A stretch of DNA of 64,000 nt from assembly GCF_019711315.1 (NCBI RefSeq), contig NZ_CP081294.1, positions 1,674,001-1,738,000 of the forward strand, read 5' to 3'. Below, in pieces: positions 7,779 to 15,748 of the stretch. The notes under the pieces were generated by a model. That model ran no database searches. It was not told where the DNA came from and saw only the letters and a program-made list of their open reading frames with translations. The position numbers were made by a program, and so were the translations under genes. The DNA is from Qipengyuania gelatinilytica. GTDB taxonomy: Bacteria > Pseudomonadota > Alphaproteobacteria > Sphingomonadales > Sphingomonadaceae. Position 1 is the first letter of the stretch, and every line of letters starts with the position of its first letter.

Positions 7779-9256
7779 CCCACACTCCCCTCAAGCGAAA
7801 TGGCCAGCAGCTTCTGCGCTTCCACGGCAAACTCCATCGGCAGCTCCTTCAGCACCTCTTTGGCAAAGCCGTTGACGATCAGCGCCATTGCCTCTTCCTC
7901 GTCGAGGCCGCGCTGCATGGCGTAGAAGAGTTGGTCGTCGCTGACCTTGCTGGTGGTCGCCTCGTGCTCGATCTGGGCACTGGGGTTCTTCACCTCGATA
8001 TAGGGCACGGTGTGCGCGCCGCACTGATCGCCGATCAGCAGGCTGTCGCATTCGGTGCGGTTGCGCACGCCGTCGGCATTGGCGGCCACGCGGACCAGCC
8101 CGCGATAGGTGTTGTTCGACTTGCCCGCCGAGATGCCCTTGGAGATGATCGTCGAGCGGCTACCCTTGCCGTTATGAACCATCTTGGTTCCCGTATCGGC
8201 CTGCTGGTAGTTATTTGTAACCGCAACGGAATAAAATTCGCCCACGCTGTCTTCGCCGTTGAGTACGCAGCTGGGATATTTCCACGTCACCGCGCTGCCC
8301 GTTTCGACTTGCGTCCAGCTGACCTTGCTGCGTGCGCCCTGGCACAGCGCGCGCTTGGTGACGAAATTGTAGATCCCGCCCTTGCCGTTCTCGTCGCCCG
8401 GATACCAGTTCTGGACGGTCGAATACTTGATCTCGGCATCGTCCATCGCGACCAGTTCGACCACGGCGGCGTGGAGCTGGTTTTCGTCGCGCATTGGCGC
8501 GGTGCAACCTTCGAGATAGCTGACGTAAGAGCCCTTCTCGGCCACGATCAGCGTGCGTTCGAACTGGCCGGTATTCTCCGCATTGATGCGGAAATAGGTG
8601 GAAAGCTCCATCGGGCAGCGCACGCCTTCGGGCACATAGACGAAGGTGCCGTCCGAAAAGACTGCGCAGTTGAGCGTGGCGAAGTAGTTGTCGCGCTGCG
8701 GCACGACCTTGCCGAGCCACTTCTTCACCAGTTCGGGATATTCGCGGATCGCCTCGCTGATCGAGAGGAAGATGACGCCGGCGCGCTTCAGCTCCTCGCG
8801 AAAGCTCGTGGCGACGCTGACACTGTCGAAGACGGCATCGACGGCGACCTTGCGGGCGCCCTTCACTCCGGCGAGCACTTCCTGTTCGCCCAGCGGGATG
8901 CCGAGCTTGTCGTAGACCCGCTTGATTTCGGGATCGAGCTCGTCGAGCGATTCCAGTTCCGGCTTCTTCTTCGGTGCGGCGTAGTAATAGGCGTCTTGGT
9001 AGTCGATTGCCGGATAACCGAGCTTCGCCCAATCCGGCTCTTCCATCTCCTGCCACATGCGGAAGGCCTTGAGGCGCCAGTCGAGCATCCATTCGGGCTC
9101 GTTTTTCTTGGCCGAGATGAAGCGGACCGTATCCTCGGTCAGGCCCTTCTCAGCAAATTCGGTTTCGATGTCCGAAGACCAGCCGTGCTCGTACTCGGCC
9201 GCCTTTTCGGCAGCTTCGCGAGCTTCTGCGTCCTGGATTTCTACCTGCTCGTTCAC
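7775..9256 (-). CDS. sufB: Fe-S scaffold protein SufB
   Basis: 493-residue SufB, the cluster-building subunit of SufBC2D. Conserved segments include [20 protein letters not shown] near the N-terminus, [40 protein letters not shown], the [19 protein letters not shown] stretch and, near the C-terminus, [19 protein letters not shown]. Length and order match the family. The start is a GTG at 9254-9256 that overlaps the sufR TGA (GTGA). It is the first assembly gene after the regulator. Confidence 0.97.
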   Translation of the reverse strand: MNEQVEIQDAEAREAAEKAAEYEHGWSSDIETEFAEKGLTEDTVRFISAKKNEPEWMLDWRLKAFRMWQEMEEPDWAKLGYPAIDYQDAYYYAAPKKKPELESLDELDPEIKRVYDKLGIPLGEQEVLAGVKGARKVAVDAVFDSVSVATSFREELKRAGVIFLSISEAIREYPELVKKWLGKVVPQRDNYFATLNCAVFSDGTFVYVPEGVRCPMELSTYFRINAENTGQFERTLIVAEKGSYVSYLEGCTAPMRDENQLHAAVVELVAMDDAEIKYSTVQNWYPGDENGKGGIYNFVTKRALCQGARSKVSWTQVETGSAVTWKYPSCVLNGEDSVGEFYSVAVTNNYQQADTGTKMVHNGKGSRSTIISKGISAGKSNNTYRGLVRVAANADGVRNRTECDSLLIGDQCGAHTVPYIEVKNPSAQIEHEATTSKVSDDQLFYAMQRGLDEEEAMALIVNGFAKEVLKELPMEFAVEAQKLLAISLEGSVG

Positions 9257-9663
9257 GCGATTTCCTTTTCCTGCGACAGCTGGACCAGCGAGATATTCGC
9301 CAGCGCGCCGCGCAGAGCTTCATTCACCATCGGCCAGTGAGGCCGGACCCGGCAATCATGGTCGACCGTGCACTCGCTACCTTCGATACAAGCGGTGAGC
9401 GCAATGGGCCCTTCGACCGCTTCGACGATATCGGCCAGCGTAATTGCCGCAGCCGGGCGGGCGAGCTGCAAGCCGCCACCGGCACCGCGCACCGAACGCA
9501 GCAGGCCAGCCGCCGTGAGCCTGCTCACCAGCTTCTGCACTGTCGGGGCCGGAAGGCCCGTTTCCGCAGCAAGCTCGGACGCACTCACCCTGCCCCCGCC
9601 GCAATGGCGGGCTGCCTGGCTCATCGTGACGACAGCGTAGTCTGCAAGGTTCGAAAGGCGCAT
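9253..9663 (-). CDS. Rrf2-family SUF regulator (IscR/SufR-type)
   Basis: 136 residues. The N-terminal winged helix ([19 protein letters not shown] ... [19 protein letters not shown]) is typical of Rrf2 proteins. Cysteines C92, C98 and C104 have exactly the C-x5-C-x5-C spacing and numbering of the [2Fe-2S] ligands of E. coli IscR, so this regulator should sense Fe-S status. It heads the suf operon, and a 25-bp inverted repeat lies 7 nt upstream of its ATG, consistent with autoregulation. The GTGA overlap ties it to sufB. Confidence 0.93.
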   Translation of the reverse strand: MRLSNLADYAVVTMSQAARHCGGGRVSASELAAETGLPAPTVQKLVSRLTAAGLLRSVRGAGGGLQLARPAAAITLADIVEAVEGPIALTACIEGSECTVDHDCRVRPHWPMVNEALRGALANISLVQLSQEKEIA

Positions 9664-9669
9664 GGCGTG

Positions 9670-9694
9670 TAATCGGACAATATCGTTCCGATTA
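9670..9694 (-). promoter_or_regulatory. Operator-like dyad in front of the suf operon
   Basis: Perfect 8-bp inverted repeats TAATCGGA (9670-9677) and TCCGATTA (9687-9694) separated by 9 nt. It lies just upstream of the sufR ATG and just downstream of the best -10 candidate, so bound protein would block transcription start. Rrf2 regulators bind dyads of about this size; assignment to SufR itself is inference. Confidence 0.65.
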
Positions 9695-9696
9695 GC

Positions 9697-9725
9697 CAGC
9701 TATGAGCGGAATGCCCCGAATTCAA
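9697..9725 (-). promoter_or_regulatory. Candidate sigma-70 promoter of suf operon
   Basis: On the minus strand TTGAAT (9720-9725) and TAGCTG (9697-9702) are separated by 17 nt. Transcription would begin inside the adjacent dyad, giving a short leader before sufR. The -10 match is only moderate. Confidence 0.4.
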
Positions 9726-9763
9726 CGGAAAACCGCCAATTGCGAGTCGTTAGCAAGTAGCGA

Positions 9764-10669
9764 TCAATCGCCCTTCTTGCCGAGAACCTCGTCCTGATTG
9801 CCCCCGAACAGGTCGACCGAGCTGTACCCGGCGGGTGCAAGCGTATCCTTCACCACCGATTGCTCCTTGGGCAGGAGGCGGCGCGGAGTACGGCCCGTAA
9901 AATGCCGGATCTCCTTGATCATATGCGCCTGGTCGTAAAACGCCTCGCGAATTTCCGCTTCGAGCGCCGGATCGAGTTCGGGCATGGCGAGCAGCGTCGC
10001 GGCCCGCATCGCGCGGTAGCGACGGATGAGCCGGACCGGCGGCGCGCCGAAGAACTGCGTCACCAGCCGCTGCACCTGTCGCTCCGAGTAAGGGAGCTCA
10101 TCGAGCAAGGTTTCGATTTCCGGCTTGAAGGACGAGGAAAGCCAGTCGAGCGTGGTGTCGATGACCTGCATGTGGCGTTCGGGCAGGTCCTGGAATGCAT
10201 CGCCAAGGATGGCGGCCAGTTCGTCCAGACCCTGACGCTCGGTAAGCTCGCCCGAGTTGACCCGCGGCCCGATCGTGCGGATGCGACCGGCTATCGTCTC
10301 GTCGAGAACATCTTCGAGTTTGCGATAGTCATCGTGGTTTTCATTGACCGGAAGGCCGGTAAGCGCCGCCCAGCCGCGAAAGTTGAGCGAGGCGCCAAGG
10401 ATGACGGTGCCACCCTCCATCTCGAACTTGCGCGCCTCGGTCAGTGGGCACTGGATGAATTCCGGCAGGGTCTGGCTGTCGCCTCCCTTGCCGAAATGCA
10501 TGGTCCCGCCGCCGCTCAGCGTGATGAGCAGCTGGCCCGAATAGGCCGGCATCATGTCATCGACGCCCTTCGGCCCCGTCCTCAGGACGTAAAGCGAGTT
10601 CAGGTAACGCGCGAGCGACGAGGGCGCTTCCACCCACTCGAATAGATAGTCTTCCTGCTGGTCACTCAT
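9764..10669 (-). CDS. AraC-family transcriptional regulator
   Basis: 301 residues. The C-terminal region (about 175-270) is an AraC/XylS double helix-turn-helix: the first helix-turn-helix lies in YSERQVQRLVTQFFGAPP and the second in DQAHMIKEIRHFTGRTPRRL. The N-terminal ~160 residues form an effector domain (YSGQLLITLSGGGTMHFG suggests a cupin-like barrel). A short polar tail follows the DNA-binding part. It precedes the suf promoter region but reads in the same direction as suf, so nothing directly ties it to that operon; its target and effector are unknown. Confidence 0.85.
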   Translation of the reverse strand: MSDQQEDYLFEWVEAPSSLARYLNSLYVLRTGPKGVDDMMPAYSGQLLITLSGGGTMHFGKGGDSQTLPEFIQCPLTEARKFEMEGGTVILGASLNFRGWAALTGLPVNENHDDYRKLEDVLDETIAGRIRTIGPRVNSGELTERQGLDELAAILGDAFQDLPERHMQVIDTTLDWLSSSFKPEIETLLDELPYSERQVQRLVTQFFGAPPVRLIRRYRAMRAATLLAMPELDPALEAEIREAFYDQAHMIKEIRHFTGRTPRRLLPKEQSVVKDTLAPAGYSSVDLFGGNQDEVLGKKGD

Positions 10670-10715
10670 GCCCTGCGCCCCTTATGTTCTAGCGGCAACT
10701 TGCCAGCCCTTCAGC

Positions 10716-12524
10716 TTACCTGTTTGCAGCAATCCAGGCGTCCACGTTCTCTTCCATGATCGAAAGCGGAACGGGCCCGCTCGTCAGGATAGTATCGTGG
10801 AATCCGCGAATGTCGAAGTCTTCCCCCAGTTCGCTGCGCGCTTTCTCCCGAAGTTCCATGATCTTGAGCTTGCCGATCATGTATGCCGTCGCCTGTCCGG
10901 GCATGACCGCATAGCGTTCGATCGCCTTGCGAATGTCGCCATCGGGGTTGGGTGTATTCTCGGTGAGGTACTGGATCGCTTCCTCGCGGCTCCAGCGCTT
11001 GTGGTGGATGCCGGTGTCGACCACGAGGCGGCATGCGCGCCACAGCTCCATGCCGAGACGGCCGAAGTCGGAATAGGGATCGGTGTAGAAGCCCATTTCC
11101 TTGCCGAGTTCCTCCGAATAGAGGCCCCAGCCCTCGCTGTAGGCAGTCACGCCGCCGAAGCGCCGGAAAGGCGGCACATCGCCGAGCTGGGTCTGGATCG
11201 ACAGCTGCAGGTGATGGCCCGGCACGCCTTCATGATAGGCGAGCGCCTCGACCTCGTTCTTGCTCATGTCGCGCAAATTATAGAGGTTCACGTAATAGGT
11301 GCCGGGGCGCGAACCGTCGGGCGCGGGGCGCTGGTAGAACGCCTTGCCCGCGCTTTTCTCGCGGAAGGCCTCGACCGGCTTGATCACCAGCGGATCGGTC
11401 GGAAGCACGCCGAAATATTCGGGCAACTTGGCTTCCATCGCGTCGAGATAGGATTCTGCATCGGCGAGATAGTCCTCGCGATTGTCGTAGAAGAAGCGGT
11501 CGTCGGTGCGGGTGTACTCGAAGAAGTCCTGCAAGGACCCTTCGAAGCCAACCTGATCCATGATCGCGCGCATCTCGCCATGGATGCGCTCCACTTCACG
11601 AAGGCCGATGGCGTGGATCTCGTCGGCGGTGAGGTCGGTGGTCGTGTAATTGGCGAGCAGCGCCTGGTAATATTCGGCGCCGTTTTCGAAACGCCAGATG
11701 CCATCGTCGGTCGGCGCGATCGCCTGCTGGCGCTTCATTTCGGAAAGGAGCCGTTCGTAGGCCGGGCGGGCCGAAACGGTCCAGGCTGCGAGAGCCTCCG
11801 CCTTGAGACGCGCCTTTTCGGCATCGGCGATGTCGAGCGCGGCGACCTTGCCGGCGAAATCCTCGAGCACGGCATTGTCGTCGCCTGCATTGAGCAGGTT
11901 CTCGATGTCGTCGATCACATAGGGATAGACCCAGTCGGGCGGCATCACGCCATTGCCTGCGCGCCGGCGCGCTTCTTCGGTCAGCGTATCGAGCGCTTCG
12001 GCTGCGGCGCCGATGCGGCTGACATAGGCCTCGGCATCGGACAGGCTGCCGACGCGGTGGATGTTGATCATGAAGGCAGGGAACTGGCTCTGCGCGCCGA
12101 ACATCTGGTTGAAGATGAAACCGTTGTGGCGGAAGGCATGCCCGCGGGCACTGCGCTTGGCCATTGCATCGAACAGGCGATAGCTCAGCGCATCTTCGGG
12201 CGAGAGCGTTGCAAGGTCGAATTCGCTGCGCATGCGCGCGGCCGTCGATTGAAGCAGCTGCTCGGCTTCGATCGCGGCAGCGTCCGACATGTCATCGATC
12301 TTGGAATAGTCCTCGTCGCGAATGCCGCGATAGGATTTGCCCATCGGGGAAAGCGCGAGGCTCTGCGCATCGTAATCGGCAAACAGCGCGGCAAGCTCTG
12401 CACTTTGCGAGGGCGCCTCGACTGCCGGAGCGATCGCAACCTCTTCGCCACCGGGCGTTGCGGAACAGGCTGCCAGCGCCAGGACAGATACTGCAAGGCC
12501 GATCGATCGCGCAGCGATACGCAT
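10716..12524 (-). CDS. DUF885 peptidase-like lipoprotein
   Basis: 602 residues from the ATG at 12522-12524, preceded by GGAGAG. The N-terminus RIAARSIGLAVSVLALAAC is a lipoprotein signal with its lipobox cysteine. The rest is the DUF885 fold, with the zinc-binding HEGVPGHH motif (AYHEGVPGHHLQLS) typical of this metallopeptidase-like family and the flanking SEGWGLYSEELG. Such proteins are anchored in the periplasm and probably cleave peptides, but substrates are unknown. Frames extending further upstream run through a terminator and are rejected as start. A structured leader/sRNA lies upstream. Confidence 0.88.
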   Translation of the reverse strand: MRIAARSIGLAVSVLALAACSATPGGEEVAIAPAVEAPSQSAELAALFADYDAQSLALSPMGKSYRGIRDEDYSKIDDMSDAAAIEAEQLLQSTAARMRSEFDLATLSPEDALSYRLFDAMAKRSARGHAFRHNGFIFNQMFGAQSQFPAFMINIHRVGSLSDAEAYVSRIGAAAEALDTLTEEARRRAGNGVMPPDWVYPYVIDDIENLLNAGDDNAVLEDFAGKVAALDIADAEKARLKAEALAAWTVSARPAYERLLSEMKRQQAIAPTDDGIWRFENGAEYYQALLANYTTTDLTADEIHAIGLREVERIHGEMRAIMDQVGFEGSLQDFFEYTRTDDRFFYDNREDYLADAESYLDAMEAKLPEYFGVLPTDPLVIKPVEAFREKSAGKAFYQRPAPDGSRPGTYYVNLYNLRDMSKNEVEALAYHEGVPGHHLQLSIQTQLGDVPPFRRFGGVTAYSEGWGLYSEELGKEMGFYTDPYSDFGRLGMELWRACRLVVDTGIHHKRWSREEAIQYLTENTPNPDGDIRKAIERYAVMPGQATAYMIGKLKIMELREKARSELGEDFDIRGFHDTILTSGPVPLSIMEENVDAWIAANR

Positions 12525-12643
12525 GAAAACTCTCCACTTACCAAATGTCGGCAGCGTCAGAGCATGCGAGAGGGCCGCAGTAAATAGGATAAATCCGGCA
12601 TCGGCCCGGTGGGATGGCTCAAAAACCCGGTCGGATAGCCGAC

Positions 12644-12674
12644 AAAAAAAGGGCGGCCCGTAGAAGAGCCGCCC
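12644..12674 (-). terminator. Intrinsic terminator, minus strand
   Basis: GGGCGGC / GCCGCCC arms (12651-12657 and 12668-12674) with a 10-nt loop, followed on the minus strand by seven T (12644-12650). It ends a transcript coming from higher coordinates, where no protein gene is convincing. A second small hairpin (GTCGG / CCGAC, near 12630-12643) followed by TTTTT lies just downstream and may back it up. Confidence 0.8.
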
Positions 12675-12796
12675 TCTATAGGTGAGAACTCGTTGCATTG
12701 CTGCTCCGAGCCCTTCGGGTCGCATGAGTTAGCTACTGCAAAATCGATTCGCTTGATTGTATGCATGCGACACGCCCCGAGGGCGGAATGCATTTT
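12644..12796 (-). ncRNA. Candidate structured small RNA or cis-acting leader
   Basis: This non-coding interval on the minus strand has a TATAAT-like -10 (12803-12808), a CGCCC/GGGCG hairpin (12773-12785), a long-range perfect 8-bp pairing (12764-12771 with 12719-12726), a small CCC-GAA-GGG hairpin near 12711-12719, and a strong terminator at its 3' end. The open frame across it runs through the terminator, which argues against a protein. It may be an independent ~150-nt sRNA, or a terminating leader of the DUF885 gene whose ATG is 120 nt downstream. The -35 is poor and no Rfam family is recognised. Confidence 0.5.
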
Positions 12797-12887
12797 GGCG
12801 GAATTATACAAAGCTGTCCCAGATCAGCACTCCGGCCCGCGCGGCCTCCTCGACAGCGCGGCACCCTTGCGTCATAGGCAGCGCGCA

Positions 12888-13916
12888 ATGCTGTTCGACA
12901 TCGCCCGTCCCGCCCTGTTTTCCCTCGATCCCGAGCGAGCGCACAAGCTCACGGTCAAGGCACTGTCGCTGTCACCCAGGCGCGGTCCGGCACCTTCCGG
13001 CGCGCTTGCCACCGAAGTCGCCGGGATAGCGTTTCCCAATCCCCTCGGCATGGCGGCGGGTTTCGACAAAGACGCAGAGGTGCCCGACGAACTGCTTGGG
13101 CTGGGCTTCGGATTTGCGGAAGTCGGCTCGATCACCCCGCGCCCGCAGGCGGGCAACCCCAAGCCGCGGCTCTTCCGACTGGTGGAAGATCGCGCGGTCA
13201 TCAACCGGATGGGCTTCAACAATGGCGGGGCCGAGGTTGCACGCCAGCGGTTGGAGCGCCGCGCGGGCCGCCCCGGTGTGGTCGGCATCAACATCGGCGC
13301 CAACAAGGACAGCGATGACCGGATCGCCGACTATGCGCTGATGACGCGCATCATGGCCCCGCTTGCCAGCTATCTCGCGGTCAACATCTCCAGCCCTAAC
13401 ACGCCTGGCCTGCGCGCATTGCAGGACGAGAGCGCCCTCACGGGATTGCTCGAAGCCGTGTTCGAGGCGCGTGGGGATGACGGGCCGCCGGTATTCCTCA
13501 AGGTTGCGCCCGATCTCGAGCCGGCGGACGTCGATGCGATCGCCCGCATTGCCGCAGATACGGGCCTTGCCGCGCTGATCGTGTCGAACACCACCATCTC
13601 GCGACCGGACCTGGAGTCACGCCATGCAGGTGAAACCGGGGGCCTTTCCGGAGCGCCGCTGCGCGACCTCGCGCTCGAGCGCCTGCGCGATTTCCGCAAC
13701 GCGACCGGCGGCGCGATCCCGCTGGTCGGGGTGGGCGGCATCGCCACTGCAGAAGACGCCTGGGCGCGGATCAGGGCGGGCGCCAGCCTCGTCCAGCTCT
13801 ACAGCGCGATGGTCTACGAAGGACCCGGCCTGCCCTCGCGCATCACACGCGGGCTCGAACGCCTCATGAAGCGCGACGGCTTTTCCTCGATTGCGGAGGC
13901 AGTGGGAAGCGAATAG
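12888..13916 (+). CDS. pyrD: Dihydroorotate dehydrogenase (quinone), class 2
   Basis: 342 residues. It oxidises dihydroorotate to orotate in pyrimidine synthesis, passing electrons to quinone at the inner membrane. The N-terminal amphipathic helix (LFDIARPALFSLDPERAHKL) is the membrane/quinone-binding part of class 2 enzymes. FMN and substrate motifs include NPLGMAAGFDKDAEVPD, GFAEVGSITPRPQ, NRMGFNNGG and VNISSPNTPGLR with the class 2 catalytic serine, then VGVGGIATAEDAW. The ATG at 12888 is chosen for the class 2 N-terminus; the longer in-frame extension overlaps the RNA structure. ggt follows 10 nt downstream. Confidence 0.95.
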   Translation: MLFDIARPALFSLDPERAHKLTVKALSLSPRRGPAPSGALATEVAGIAFPNPLGMAAGFDKDAEVPDELLGLGFGFAEVGSITPRPQAGNPKPRLFRLVEDRAVINRMGFNNGGAEVARQRLERRAGRPGVVGINIGANKDSDDRIADYALMTRIMAPLASYLAVNISSPNTPGLRALQDESALTGLLEAVFEARGDDGPPVFLKVAPDLEPADVDAIARIAADTGLAALIVSNTTISRPDLESRHAGETGGLSGAPLRDLALERLRDFRNATGGAIPLVGVGGIATAEDAWARIRAGASLVQLYSAMVYEGPGLPSRITRGLERLMKRDGFSSIAEAVGSE

Positions 13917-13926
13917 GCTTTTCACC

Positions 13927-15645
13927 ATGGACTGCCGGTTTCTCATTTCGCTCGGCGCGCTGGCTCTTGCCTCGTGCGCCTACCCCTCCAGCGGCGACAT
14001 CACCGAGACTGTCGGGCTCGCTCCTTCCTTTAAGGGTGCGGTAACCGCAGCCGATCCTCGCGCGCAGGCCGCGGGCGAGGCGATCCTCGCCAAGGGCGGC
14101 AGTGCAACGGACGCGGCGATCGCCGTGATGCTGGCGCTGACCGTGGTCGAGCCGCAAAGCTCCGGCATCGGCGGCGGCGGCTTCCTCGTTCGCGGCGAGG
14201 CCGATGGCGATGTCACCAGTTTCGACGGGCGCGAGACGGCACCTGCCGGTGCGACGCCCGAATGGTTCCTCGACGAAAACGGCGAAACCCCTCCCTTCAT
14301 GCAATCGGTCCGCAGCGGGCTGAGCGTGGGCGTCCCGGGCAACATCGCGCTCGCAGCCAAGGCGCACGCCGCGCATGGCAGGCTCGACTGGGCGGAGCTG
14401 TTCGAACCGGCCATCGAACTTGCCCGCGAAGGCTTCCAGATCAATCCGCGCATGCACGATTCGCTCACGCGCTCGAAGAACCGCGCTGCATTCAGCGCCG
14501 AGGCGCGCGCCCTCTTCTACGATGCGTCCGGAAACGCCCTGCCGGTCGGCACGGTAGTGCGAAACGAAGCGCTGGCGAAGACACTCGAATCGCTTGCCGC
14601 AGGCGGCCGCGAGGCTTTCTATTCGGGCCCCCTTGCGCTGGCACTGGCCACGACCGTGGCAGCCGATACGCCCAAGCCGGGCGCGATGACCTACGACGAC
14701 GTCGCCGGCTATGACGCGAAAGAGCGCGAGCCCGTGTGCAGCAGCTATCGCAAATATCGCATCTGCTCGATGGGTCCGCCCACATCGGGCGGCGTGGCGG
14801 TCCAGCAGATGCTCCTGCAGCTCGAGCGTTTCGACCTCGCTGCGCTGGGCGCGGAAAATCCGGTGACCTGGCACCTGTTCCTTGAATCGCAGCGGCTCGC
14901 CTATGCCGACCGCGAGATCTACCTTGCCGACAGCGACTATGTAAAAGTGCCCGTGGCGGGCCTGCTCGACCGCAATTACCTCGCCGAGCGCAGCGCGCTG
15001 ATCTCCGCGGAGGGATCGATGGCGGAAGCACTGCCCGGCACCCCTCCCGGCGCGAGCGCTATGCTGGCCGATGGCGACGAGCCTGAGGAAAACGGCACAT
15101 CGCATTTCGCCGTTGTCGATAGCGATAACACGATGGTTAGCTACACCTCGACCGTCGAAGGGCCTTTCGGCTCGGGCCTGATGGTGGACGGCTTCTATCT
15201 CAACAACGAGCTGACCGATTTCAGCCGCTCGCCTGTCGTCGACGGACGCCTGGTCGCCAATCGCGTCGAGGGCGGCAAGCGTCCGCGTTCCTCCATGGCG
15301 CCGACGATCGTCTACGATCCGCAGGGGCGCCCCTTCATGGCGGTCGGCGCGGCAGGGGGTAGCACGATCCCGGTTACCACCGCACGCGCGATCATTGGGG
15401 CGATCGATTTCGGACTGTCTGCAGAAGACTCGCTGCGCCTGCCCTTCCTGATGGCGTTCGGCCAGCGGGTCATGATCGAGGAAGGCACCTGGCTCGAAGC
15501 CGAGGCCGACGCATTCCGCGCGCTCGGCCATGAAGAGCTGATCGTGCGCCAGGCGCCGATCAAGGCGGGCGCGCTCCTGTTCGGTGCCGATGGCTGGCAA
15601 AGCGCCCGCGATCCGCGTCTCGAAGGCTATGTCGACATGCCCTGA
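13927..15645 (+). CDS. ggt: Gamma-glutamyltransferase
   Basis: 572 residues. The enzyme hydrolyses or transfers the gamma-glutamyl group of glutathione in the periplasm and self-cleaves into two subunits. The signal peptide ends in a lipobox (SLGALALASCAY), so the protein is probably lipid-anchored. The autocatalytic nucleophile is the Thr in NGTSHFAVVD near residue 390. Other family features are GGSATDAAIAVMLALTVVEP, SSGIGGGGFL and, late, RPRSSMAPTIV. Length fits the family. It lies 10 nt after pyrD and a hairpin follows its stop. Confidence 0.94.
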   Translation: MDCRFLISLGALALASCAYPSSGDITETVGLAPSFKGAVTAADPRAQAAGEAILAKGGSATDAAIAVMLALTVVEPQSSGIGGGGFLVRGEADGDVTSFDGRETAPAGATPEWFLDENGETPPFMQSVRSGLSVGVPGNIALAAKAHAAHGRLDWAELFEPAIELAREGFQINPRMHDSLTRSKNRAAFSAEARALFYDASGNALPVGTVVRNEALAKTLESLAAGGREAFYSGPLALALATTVAADTPKPGAMTYDDVAGYDAKEREPVCSSYRKYRICSMGPPTSGGVAVQQMLLQLERFDLAALGAENPVTWHLFLESQRLAYADREIYLADSDYVKVPVAGLLDRNYLAERSALISAEGSMAEALPGTPPGASAMLADGDEPEENGTSHFAVVDSDNTMVSYTSTVEGPFGSGLMVDGFYLNNELTDFSRSPVVDGRLVANRVEGGKRPRSSMAPTIVYDPQGRPFMAVGAAGGSTIPVTTARAIIGAIDFGLSAEDSLRLPFLMAFGQRVMIEEGTWLEAEADAFRALGHEELIVRQAPIKAGALLFGADGWQSARDPRLEGYVDMP

Positions 15646-15678
15646 GGCGTAATTGCGCCTCTCTTGCCGTATCAGCGA

Positions 15679-15701
15679 CAGGGGCCTAAGCCCCTGCCTT
15701 T
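15679..15701 (+). terminator. Candidate terminator after ggt
   Basis: CAGGGGC (15679-15685) and GCCCCTG (15690-15696) make a perfect 7-bp stem with a 4-nt loop, followed by a weak T-rich CCTTTG. A smaller GAGGCG/CGCCTC hairpin lies directly at the ggt stop. Confidence 0.5.
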
Positions 15702-15748
15702 GTTGATCGCATAACAGAACAGAACATACGTTTTCGAGGAGCCTGCCT

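Noticed and set aside
7754..9340. 528-codon frame antisense to sufB
   Set aside because: Shadow of sufB; His/Asp-rich low-information sequence.
10668..12587. Long open frame (639 codons) antisense to the DUF885 gene
   Set aside because: High-GC antisense frame with no domain, covering a gene with a clear lipobox and HEGVPGHH motif on the other strand.
12557..12811. Small 84-codon frame upstream of the DUF885 gene
   Set aside because: It runs through an intrinsic terminator and through hairpins, so a structured RNA explains the region better than a protein.
12693..12887. N-terminal extension of pyrD by 65 codons
   Set aside because: The extension lacks any homology pattern, overlaps the opposite-strand RNA, and the class 2 membrane helix begins at the ATG at 12888.
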